Assembly (NCBI GenBank): GCA_024449915.1
Contig: JAMZAV010000800.1
Coordinates: 62,001-126,000, forward strand
Origin: Sweltsa coloradensis
Lineage: Eukaryota; Arthropoda; Insecta; Plecoptera; Chloroperlidae
Length of the DNA stretch: 64,000 nucleotides
Reading direction: 5' to 3'
Positions 54,953-64,000 of this stretch are shown here, piece by piece (the stretch's first letter is position 1; each line of letters starts with the position of its first letter). Under the pieces are notes generated by a model. It was not told where the DNA came from, ran no database searches, and saw nothing but the letters and a program-made list of their open reading frames with translations. Position numbers and translations under genes: made by a program.

Positions 54953-55262
54953 AGGGAGCGAAGCTGCCCTATCACTTTTCTGTTCGTTTGTCTGTCTCAC
55001 CATGGATTCAAACGGTAAAAAAAACACATAACCTATAATTATTGAAATAAGCGCTTTTTGTTGACAATGACCTTCAACAAGAATGATACAATGTTTTGTT
55101 GATCCTGGGGGTTTGGGAGACAGGAAAATGGGGATTGATCACCCAAACTTGAAGTAAAAACACGGCACCTCCACAAGTAGCAACATTTGAACGCCGAAAT
55201 AACTTATTATTTTATTTTACATCCTTTCTCGACGATATGTTGATTGAGAGGATTTGCTCCCT
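54953..55262. mobile_element. Family F element
   Basis: It begins AGGGAGCGAAGC and ends TTTGCTCCCT (short inverted ends). It contains a degraded reverse 16-base word at 55160-55175. It resembles 62122-62548 in overall layout (GTCTGTCTCACC-type start, CCTGG/GGGAGA block, then the word). Confidence 0.5.
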
Positions 55263-56185
55263 ATCTTTTTATTCTCCAAGAAGGATCATAAGGTTATGTA
55301 AAGTAAAATGAATCCCATAATGCTTCGTTTTAGCGAGATAATGTAGCTGGTGTGGACGTATGTGCTATGAACTAGACTATTTGCCTTGTAAAAGTAAATA
55401 TACGTACTTCAAATAAAAGACGTCTATAGCTCTAAATTATAAAGTTTCCGCACGAGAAGTTCGCCTGTTATTTAGTAAGCCTATTATGTGTACATGTCTA
55501 CATACAGGCAATGAACATTAAATGTTTAAAACGTTCCCTGCAAAGTTTTCGCGTCGATTTTACTTCCGGTTAAAGGAGAAGGAACAGGAAAAGCGAACCG
55601 AAGAATGTGAAAGTGAGAGTGAGAGTGAGAGAGACAGAGTGAGTAGGGGTGGCGAGGGATGGGGTGGGGGTTGGGGGTGGACAATGCGGGATACGGTGCA
55701 GATGCTATCACAGAGGGATTTTCTTGAGACCGAGTAGAAAACACATCTCAACACTAAGATGGGATTTATAATATTCAACCTTGCCCATTTGCCCAACTTT
55801 GAATCCTCCCCCCTTCCCCCACCGCCACTGGCATCCCCTGTTCAATCTTCCATGAGCCAACAAATTACGAATCACTTCTTGAAAACAAACAACTTTCAGA
55901 CTCATTCACGAACGGTTTATCTAACAACAACTCATTCTTACTTCCTGCCTTCAGCCTGCTAATTGGATCCGACACTCAATCCATCATAAATAGTCAAGAA
56001 AAGACGGCTTTCTTGAGTTTTTTGTTTAACGCGGAAGGGTAGTTTAAATTCTATAGAATATACGGAAGTAACTTGTTGTAAAAACATAAGTTTGACGTCT
56101 TCTAATTACCACCCTCTTTCACTGCACCTGTGATACATTTTAATCAGATTATTTTATAATTGCAAATACGTAAATAACTAAAATA
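55263..56185. other. Unannotated stretch
   Basis: A GA/GT-rich low-complexity zone at 55605-55680 (GAGTGAGAGTGAGAG) produces overlapping artefact frames on both strands. Confidence 0.45.
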
Positions 56186-56425
56186 CATACATTTGTATTT
56201 CGAGTATACCCAGTCAGTTACAGAAATGTTTTTTATTGTAGGACTCAATTAAAATTGACTCTAAATCATCCCTGTCGTCACTGAAACGATCTTTAATTGA
56301 AATTGAATCGTAGCCAACCATCAACTGTAATTTGAAACCGATGACCGCTGGTTGGCCACGATTCACACGTACTCTAGAGTAACAAGATCAGTTCGGAACA
56401 TATTTATTTAAATTCCTAAGATACC
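56186..56425 (-). mobile_element. SINE-A 3' portion
   Basis: Degenerate CGAGTATACCCAGTCAGTTA and GACTCTAAATCATCCCTGTC blocks in reverse SINE-A order. The head is absent. Confidence 0.45.
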
Positions 56426-56510
56426 GCTTCTCTTAATCTTTATTAAATTTTGATAGTTTTGCTAGAGAAATGTTGTTGATTTTCTTGTTATATTTTTTTA
56501 ATATATTCAT

Positions 56511-56634
56511 TCTTATAAGGTTGGCAGTCACCAAGTGTGTTTGGAGCTATGCTCTTTCCTCCTATCCCGGTGTCACAATAAACTAATGAATGTATAGCGC
56601 AACAAATAATAATAAAAAAAATAAATAAATAAAC
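56511..56634 (+). mobile_element. Retroelement 3' tail, family R1
   Basis: It matches 6791-6905 and ends AATAATAATAAAAAAAATAA. Confidence 0.6.
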
Positions 56635-56868
56635 CATAACAAATATCATGTTAATGAATTTGTGTTCATTTCAGTTACCTGAATACAGAACCGTAAATCT
56701 GCTGCATCGCGAATATTGTACAAGCTACGTTTATTTTTTCTGAATACACCATACTCCAGCTCAAGTATTCCGTACGCCATTCATAGTCATTTCTAGGGGT
56801 GTACGAGTATTGAAAATGTCGAGTATTTGCAACTCGAACGCAAGTATTATCATTAAAATAATTGTTTT

Positions 56869-56884
56869 GGTGGAGGTGCCGGGT
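56869..56884 (+). repeat. Exact copy of the 16-base word
   Basis: A forward exact copy in sequence with no other recognised element. Confidence 0.8.
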
Positions 56885-57304
56885 CATTGAAGGCTAGTGT
56901 GAAAACGTATTAATCGTTATGCATTTTTGGCGCTATTTTTCCAACCCTTTATAAGCCTAAGTAGTAGGCCCAGTCTATTGATAGAATTTTATAATTTTGG
57001 AAATTTTAAACTTTTCTTTTGCACTAAAAGGTAAAAACTAATAAAATTTCAAAACATCGACATCAACATTTTCATTTAATTTTAGTAAAATTAAAAATTT
57101 GTAGGTTGCTAGACACTAAAATGTGAATGGGGCAATGCCCTCTTTTAGCAACTTATAACACATCAATGTGTTAAAACAATAAATAAAATAAATATATAAT
57201 AAAATAAAAAATAATTGAATATGTCATAGCCTAGTCCTAGAAATGTTCGTAATTCATTTAATTTCAAAATCAACTAGATGTTACTGTTTTTTTTCTTTTG
57301 AAGC

Positions 57305-57910
57305 TTCATTGAACGAGTGAGCGTAGCGAACGTAGTGATTTCCATTCGACTTAAACGGCCCTTATTGTTTTTCTGCGTGCGTGCGTGTGTGTGTGTGTGT
57401 GTACGTTAAAAATCAGCCGAATCGCTGAACAGATTGCGCTGAAATTTTAAACGGACATCCGGTACGAGTTTATTGAGAACTGCTAACAAAATCAGCAAGA
57501 TTCATTGCGATTTAAACATACAAGAAATAATAAACTGAAAAATAGACTTCCAATGTTATGAAATTATTTTAACGACAATGTTTTAGATTTTGAAAAGATA
57601 TTTTTGTTTTTTATTAACCTGGCAGTGAAATGCCGTGTCCATTCAAGGTCTGTCGAATGTTTTAAGTCAAAGTACCCCCAAATTCCGCTCGTAGATTGAG
57701 TAAACCTTGCAATGTTTTCACGTATTTCGTACTGGCTATGTTTACCATAGTAGGCCCTATTGCCACAGATGATGGACTTCACTGCGTTATATGCATTTCA
57801 AAACATGTTTAATAATTTTTTAAATACAATCTCGAAATTACAAAATCTTTCCCGACCAGGGGATTGAACCCACGTCTCCCATATTTCGGCTATAAGGGCG
57901 CTTTAGCCAA
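57305..57910 (-). mobile_element. SINE-C copy (minus)
   Basis: A tRNA-like head at 57845-57910 (minus: CTAGTTGGCTAAAGCGCCC and GTGGGTTCAATCCCC), the body, and a tail reaching 57305 with a (GT)n run at 57376-57402 in the place of (ACTC)n. Confidence 0.65.
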
Positions 57911-58720
57911 CTAGACCAGGGAAACGCCAAAGTCGTAGTTAGACGAGTGAGAGAGTCATGTGGTGAGTACCCGGGAACATATGCATTTAAGTTTGATAAT
58001 TATATTCGTATAAATAAAAGTTTTTTAAAGTTTAGTTGGCATACGGGGACGGGCGCGTCAACTGTAAGGTCATAATGCGCCTCTCTAGCCTATGATAGGC
58101 TAGGTAGGCCTAAGGTAGGGGGAAGAAAAGTAATGTAATCGGGTACAATGTTTTAGATTTTGAAAATATATTTTTTGTTTATTATTCGCCTGGCCGTGAA
58201 ATGCCGTGCCCATGCAAGGTCTGTCGAATGTTGCACGTCAAGGTACCCACAAAATTCGCTCGTAGATTGAGTAAACCTTGCAATATTTTCACGTATTTCG
58301 TACTGGCTATGTTTACCATAGTAGGCCCTATTGCCACAGATGATGGACAACACTGCGTTATATTATGCATTTCAAATCATGTTCAATTATTTTTGAAATA
58401 CAATCTAGAAATTACAAAATCTTTCCCGACCAGGGAATTGAACTCACTTCTTTCACATTTCGGCTACAAGGGCGCCTTAGCCAACTAGACTATAGGGAAA
58501 CGCCAAAGTCGTAGTGAGACGAGTGAGCGAGTCATGTGGTGAGTACCCGGGAACATTTGCATTTAAGTTTGATAATTATATTCGTATAAATAATAGTTTT
58601 TAAAGTTTAGTTGGTATACGGGGACGGGCGCGTCAACTGTAAGGTCATAATGCGCCTCTCTAGCCTATGATAGGCTAGGTAGGCCCAAGGTAGGGGAAGA
58701 AAAGTAATGTAATCGGGTAC
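57575..58720. repeat. Tandem duplication of 570 bp (SINE-C + MITE-1)
   Basis: Unit 1 (57575-58144) and unit 2 (58145-58720) both start ACAATGTTTTAGATTTTGAA and run through SINE-C (minus) into MITE-1 to the word AATGTAATCGGGTAC. The second unit continues to the complete MITE-1 end at 58771; the first is cut there. Confidence 0.85.
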
Positions 58721-58771
58721 TTAACACATGGCTCACTCACTCGTTTAACAACGACTTTGGCGTTTCCCTAG
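58493..58771. mobile_element. MITE-1 complete copy
   Basis: The terminal inverted repeats TAGGGAAACGCCAAAGTCG ... CGACTTTGGCGTTTCCCTA, 279 bp, have TA on both flanks. The interior matches 13385-13677. Confidence 0.8.
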
Positions 58772-58811
58772 TACAAATTAACATCGATAAATAAAGTTAA
58801 TATTTTACATA

Positions 58812-59073
58812 TATACTTGTTCCAACGAAAGAATGCAGATGCTTGGTAGTGGTGGAGTAGAATGAATGCGCGGTAAATGGAATGTCGCCTTTGTGTATAA
58901 AAGAGAAATATATTTTACCAACGTAAGCAAAAATTATCTGTGCTAGATCACAGAGTTCCTCCGTGAGCAAGATCCACGCTGAGCTAGCGTGTATAGAATT
59001 GAGTATTGACAAAGTTGTTATGTTGGGAAAACAATTTCGAGCCACCTGCATTCTTTCGTTGGAACCACTATAC
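58812..59073. mobile_element. MITE-3 copy 3
   Basis: The best-preserved ends: TTCCAACGAAAGAATGCAG at left and CTGCATTCTTTCGTTGGAAC at right, preceded and followed by TATAC/CTATA. The 84-codon frame inside is not a gene. Confidence 0.75.
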
Positions 59074-60154
59074 TAGTAAGTATGAAATAAAATAAGTACT
59101 CGGACTCGAATTGGACTCTACACTTGAGTTATGTTTTATACTCGAACTCGACTCAGAACTAGCACATCCATACGCTGAAATGCACCTCCAACCACGTCCT
59201 CGGCTCTGCAGAAGTAACAGACGGATCTCAGAATACTCTGGTGTGGAAGTACGTAAACAGCGCAGTGTTTACAAAGTAACAGACTCGAGACTTATATAAT
59301 AATTATTCAATTACCTAAGAGCGTTCCATGTATTACCATAGCAAATACATTAGGGGTACGTTGCAATCTCACTCACAGTCTTGTTGTTCCACGTGTGGGC
59401 TAGACAGACACGTGTCTTGTGGGTACTTAGTTCTAAGTTCACGTGGTTGCACCTCTGGGAAGAAGCTAATTACGAGGTAGCAACGCCGAGAAAACTAGAA
59501 TGTACGCTGTAGCGAAGGTGCACACATCAGATGATCAAATCAGATTAAAGCATGTAACTATCATTTTTTATTTAAAAATGTATTTTTCTGTTTTGTTTAT
59601 AAATGGTTTTTAGTTTTGGATAATTTGAGGCAGAGCAAACGAGTTTTTATACCGATGTCAGATGTGTATGTTTTGAGACACAAAAAACCTCGTAACTAGC
59701 AGCGAAGATCAATCTTCAAACAAAATAAACGTTAAAGAAATATATTATGAAACATAAAGTTTTGGCATGAATTACAGACTTTAAAACACGTGACAAACAA
59801 ACTATTCTAATGCTATTCTACCTTACACACGTAATATCTTGTATATTATGCAATGCGCGCGTATTGTTGCATGTTTTAAACACAATTTTAGATAATTAAA
59901 TGTTTTATCATAGAACGAAGCGAGTTAAGATTAGTTTTTAAACACTCATTTCGAATTTGAAAACAATGCATAAAAAATAATTTAAACTTGCGTTCTATTA
60001 AAAAAAAACTAACATTATGGTTTTCTGTTTAAAATTAAAATATAAAACTATGTGTGTTAATGAGACGTGTTACTATTGTAAATATTAACTAACTTTTGAT
60101 TAAACTTTTTTTAAAGAAATTATTTATTTCTGAGGGTCAACAATTAGAACACAT
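59074..60154. other. Unannotated stretch
   Basis: Nothing was supported beyond local TCGAACTCGACTC-type short repeats at 59100-59165. Confidence 0.35.
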
Positions 60155-60205
60155 CCACGGGTCGTGAAAGCCTACAATATCTTATCATTTATATATATTA
60201 TTGAA
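60155..60205 (+). mobile_element. Penelope-like end fragment
   Basis: CATCCACGGGTCGTGAAAGC followed by CTACAATATCTTATCA matches, in the opposite orientation, the left end of the insert at 33282-33320. Confidence 0.5.
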
Positions 60206-62121
60206 ATTCACGTTGCAAAGAGGAATGTTTAACTTTTATTTAGTCTACACAAATACCCATCTTCTTCCCACCCTATCATTAAAGAAAACGGTTAACGGGT
60301 TATTAAATATCTAAAGAAGTTCAAAAATCTGCTATAAATAAAAATCCCCATTATTACATTTTATTTCATTCCTTGCTCTTATACTCTCAGAAAAGTAGAA
60401 TCATTTCCAGTAGTTGGCATCAAACAATACGCGTCTCAGCTGTTCCAACGACGGAACATCCACCCTTGTATTTTATATCCACTATTAATAAAAGCGGTTT
60501 ATGCCGCAAGTATAAACAAGAAGCCCGCATAAAATAGCGATAAACTTTAATAATACAATTGATGATGTTCCCACTAAGACAATTTGGTTTCGTAATACTA
60601 CTTTTTAAAAAGAAAATATTAGGCTGTTCAAAGTTGGACCAAGACCAGCTTACCAACAGATAGAGCAACATTAAATAACTTTCCGCTCAACTTCGCAAGA
60701 GTATAAAATATACGTAAGTCATCATGAGGTGGCTTTAAATACATTTCAACTCATCGTTCGAAAATGATTATTCAAATGTTGATGAGAACTTGATCTACAA
60801 TATCTCAGAATTAAACTTTACAGTCAAGAAAGCGGAATGAGTAAACATGGTCACCGGAAGGAAGCCTTCTTGGCTGTTTAGATGAAGATAAGCCTTCTAT
60901 AATATAATTTATTAGTTTCTCTGAGAGCTGATTAAATTAAATACAATTAAATATATAATGACAATGATACAAAACATGAGTTCATCTCTTTGTGATTGAG
61001 TAAGAGCAATAGGTACTTTACATAAAATAAATTATTTTATTACTAGATTTTATGTTTTATGTTAATAATATTAAAAAGATTTCGATAGAAGCATATACCG
61101 TAGCAGTGAGTTTCATAATTCATACATAATAATCATAAATAATCAAAAGAAACATTGATAAATGATTAAAATTTAATGCTTCCCTACATTGTAGGATGTG
61201 CTGTGCTTCCATAATAATCCCTTAACACGAGGATCGTTAACAGGGGGATAATTATGTATTGAAGCCTATGGATCCTAAACAGTTGATTCATAATTATTTG
61301 TGATGAATTTGGCATCTCATTGATTTATTATTGAACGTTATAAAACCGTCGTGACAATATTTAGCTTTCTATCTCCAATGTTGGAGATTTTGATTGTTCC
61401 CTATTACGCCGTTCAGATAACGGTGACTTAGCGACTTGTTTACAAAAACCTACGCCCCTCAGATACCCCCCCCCCACACTCTACCCCCTCCCCCCCCCCC
61501 ACTGCATCAGTGCAGAGACAACGCTGGTTACAAGGGGGCAAGCTACACATACTTTGCATATTGTTAGTTTTCTCTGGGTATATCAAGAATCTTACCTGTC
61601 AACGAGAGATTTACGTAACCATGAAGTGAAGACGTCACGGTTTAATCGTTATACGCATTGACGTAAGAGCTCCCACCAACTTTGCAATATGTTTGCTTCC
61701 AAAGCAACTTGGTTTAATCTTGGCAGAACCTGATTACGAGTATGTACGTAGATACGTAATACGAACGTATATAACAACCAATTTTAAAATGTAACAATCA
61801 CCAGGCACTTTTGATTAAGAATTTACTGGAACAATTAATTTTTTCATACAACTTCTGATTAAAATGGATGATGAACTAACTTTTTGGTATTGCACAACGA
61901 TTCCGTTTCTACCCTTGAGGCTACATAATTAAAAGTTTGAAAACTTTTTATTAAACATTCGATGTCTTGATAATATTTAGCTGAGGGATCCTTATCAACC
62001 ATTCGCTTTAACCACTTAGAAAATAATAAACAATTTTAATTCTAGATTGCGTGTGAGAGAATGGGTTTGATAGCTCATAATCAAGGTTTAAATTAAACCA
62101 ATAAACCAAAATAAACCAATT
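60206..62121. other. Unannotated AT-rich stretch
   Basis: Two C-rich runs lie at 61466-61502. No gene was seen. Confidence 0.4.
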
Positions 62122-62548
62122 AGGGAGCGAAAGTCACACATGAGCATAATTATCAGTCCGTTCGTCTAAGCATGTAACATCTCACACAAACAAACGGTTT
62201 TTTGGTGACCCTGGAGATAGGAGGATTGACTTATCTTATAATGTTATTATATGCTTGACACGGCACCTTCACCATTACTGAATACGAGAACACGCGACGA
62301 AATGTTTTAACTCGTAAGTACACCCGGCACCGCCACCAAAACGATTAACACACGGAAAATTATTAAATTTTTGTGTTGACATAGCCCTTTATAAGGATGA
62401 TACAGATGGTTTTGGAGACCTTTTGGGTCAAGGGGAGGATGTGTAAAAAGACGTTTTTGTTTTATGTGTACACGGCACATCCTCCAAGAGTTTTTAATGC
62501 TGGGTAAAATTTAAAATTGTGTTCGTCGGTTAAGTAGCTTCGCTCCCT
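62122..62548. mobile_element. Family F element, 427 bp
   Basis: The short inverted ends AGGGAGCGAA and TTCGCTCCCT enclose three degraded reverse 16-base words, at 62259-62274, 62322-62337 and about 62470. No coding frame is present. Confidence 0.55.
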
Positions 62549-63653
62549 GTTTTGATACTCCCGTACGCGTGCTTGTTTCAACATATTTTTCGCTGAAATC
62601 GTTATCTGCTCAATTGTCTACTAGGGCGCGCTGCCATCTTGGATTTAAAACTAACAGTGTCATGTAGTTGCAATGGTGGAATAAAGTCACACATGATCAG
62701 TGTAAAGTGACAGTGATGGCGATGGGGAGGGAGTGACTAGTGATAGTCTTATTGTGTGGGGAAGAAATAAGAGTTGACAGTACACCGCGAGTAGTGGTCT
62801 GAGTTGTTGAGTGGCTAGGGGAGGAGGGGGAGATAGTGGGGGGGGAGTCGTATCATTGAAGTATCCAATAACAATATAAAGAAAGGAAGAAACAATGATA
62901 GAAAGAGATAGAAGTACAATGTAGCAAGAAATAGAGCATATAAGCGAAGAGAGAAATTGGAAAGAAGGAATTTAATAAATCATACACGAATGTGAGCCTG
63001 TGGAAGACACGGCAGAGATTGCTTGCCGAGTACCAGATTGGTGGAGGTTCAGCAGCAATATTACATATTGAAAGTATCCTACTACTTTGAGATGTAAGTA
63101 ACGTCACAAAAAAATATACGACATAAGATTCGCTGAACACGATATTTATTGCCAGGATGGCATAGACCGTTTTCTAATTAAATAAAAACTCCATAAAGTA
63201 TAAACCACATCAGAATAAATTTCACAGAAAATTGATATTATGACAACAAAAAATGTTCGCCTTTCACAAAGTGGCCTAGCAGAATAGATTTCGTACACAT
63301 CTCACGTTTTGAGCCGGAAACTTTAAGAAAGAAAGTGTCTTATCTTTCCAACTCTTTAGGAAAATGCGAGACTATCAATCTCGAATACGCCACCTTTCAG
63401 GATGAGAAACTGTCATCTCTGCGATTAATCATTCACTCGCATCTCAATCGCTCCTTCGATATCTGCACGGCCGGGGGCGGTGACCCCTGGTGGGCATTGA
63501 TGTGTGGGCCTTAGGGATGGGTCATGTGTGGGTCATCATGGTTCTAGCAGTACGAGCTTGTGGATCACATCGATGGGTGCGAACCTAACTCCTGAATAGC
63601 ACCCTCCGGCCACCGCGTGCCCTAGCTCTATAAAGCCAAGGTAAAGTTGGTTC
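62549..63653. other. Unannotated stretch
   Basis: 63460-63620 is GC-rich with no recognised exon or RNA. Confidence 0.35.
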
Positions 63654-64000
63654 CAGTGTCGTATTTAGGCCTAGGGAACCTAGGCAGCTGCCTAACCGAC
63701 AGTGTTGGCTCGAGCGCTAAGCGCTCGACTCTGATTCGGGAGGTCCCGGTTCGAATCCCGTCGAGACCGGCAATCCTGACTGATGGTTTTTTCCGAGGTT
63801 TTCCTCAGTCGTTAAGGCGAATGCAAGGGATTGAGTCCTCTTAAACAGCCCTCGGACATCCCTTCACAATTTCCTATCCGCACATACCTCGTTCACCTGA
63901 AGAGGGGCTAATTGCACCCTATAACAGGTTTCCCACGATAAAAATTTAAATTTTAGGCAGCTGCCTAGGGCGGCAAAATTTAGGGGGGCGGCATTTCGTC
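63654..64000 (+). mobile_element. hAT-like terminus split by a SINE-B insertion
   Basis: CAGTGTCGTATTTAGG at 63654 looks like a hAT terminus. The element resumes after the SINE at 63954 (TAGGCAGCTGCCTAGGGCGG) and runs off the window edge. Confidence 0.5.
63695..63953 (+). mobile_element. SINE-B complete copy with 14-bp target duplication
   Basis: It is flanked by exact TAGGCAGCTGCCTA at 63681-63694 and 63954-63967. It starts ACCGACAGTGTTGGCTCGAG, has the B box GGTTCGAATCC and ends in an A/T-rich tail (AAAAATTTAAATTTT). At 259 bp it defines the family length. The target site is itself a palindrome. Confidence 0.9.

Noticed and set aside
55522..55796. Overlapping 71-78 codon frames rich in R/E or S/L
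   Set aside because: Artefacts of the GA/GT low-complexity tract at 55605-55680.

Overview
The window is an AT-rich, repeat-saturated piece of a eukaryotic nuclear genome. It is most likely from an invertebrate, and an arthropod is the best guess. The reasons are the sparse coding sequence, a GT-AG spliced exon of an arthropod-like receptor guanylate cyclase, a TATA plus TCATTC initiator promoter of arthropod type, and dense tRNA- and 5S-derived SINEs, hAT-like, Penelope-like and MITE-like elements. No bacterial, viral or organellar gene was recognised. The species cannot be named from the sequence.

Only two pieces of host protein-coding sequence can be defended. The first is an intact, intronless F-box/leucine-rich-repeat gene at 11299-12489 on the minus strand. 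A TATA box and an initiator sit 31 bases apart just upstream of it, and a perfect 23-bp GC-rich hairpin lies about 200 bases upstream. The second is a 161-bp internal exon at 48152-48312 (minus), with both splice sites, that encodes part of an ANF-receptor type ligand-binding domain resembling arthropod receptor guanylate cyclases. A broken copy of the same exon lies in the adjoining upstream intron at 48361-48473. The two genes show no functional link.

Nearly everything else is mobile or repeat-derived. From left to right: 2.3-4.5 kb has a tRNA-like head and a SINE-A split by a hAT-like element. 5.9-10.0 kb has tandem SINE-A bodies, retroelement tails and hAT fragments. 10.6-14.8 kb has a foldback, the F-box gene, two SINE-C/MITE-1 composites and a palindrome. 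16.8-19.2 kb is a cluster of 'CTAG' elements. 23.3-26.3 kb has a hAT-like element and a 35-bp motif array. 27-31.2 kb has SINE-B relatives, a long-TIR element and a 5S-derived SINE. 33.3-36.5 kb has inverted Penelope-like fragments and inverted tRNA-like repeats. 36.5-38.9 kb has three CTAG elements in a row. 39.5-40.0 kb is a hAT element with a perfect 8-bp target duplication. 41.3-42.1 kb is a divergent CTAG element. 45.2-47.0 kb is a 1.8-kb foldback. 47.9-51.7 kb holds MITE-3, the cyclase exon and a full SINE-A. 54-64 kb has SINE-B, CTAG/SINE-C tandem duplications, a small TIR family and a SINE-B inserted in a hAT-like terminus.

Two patterns look least familiar. One is a 16-base word (GGTGGAGGTGCCGGGT) present ten times exactly and about sixteen more times in degraded form, in unrelated elements and often at the boundary of local duplications. 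The other is a family with fixed ends (CTAGGAAAACGC ... CTCATCCAA) whose interior carries 2-4 tandem monomers of about 161 bp, or in one copy a different 177-bp monomer. Family names such as SINE-A, SINE-B, SINE-C, MITE-1, MITE-3, CTAG element and family F are local labels, not database names.
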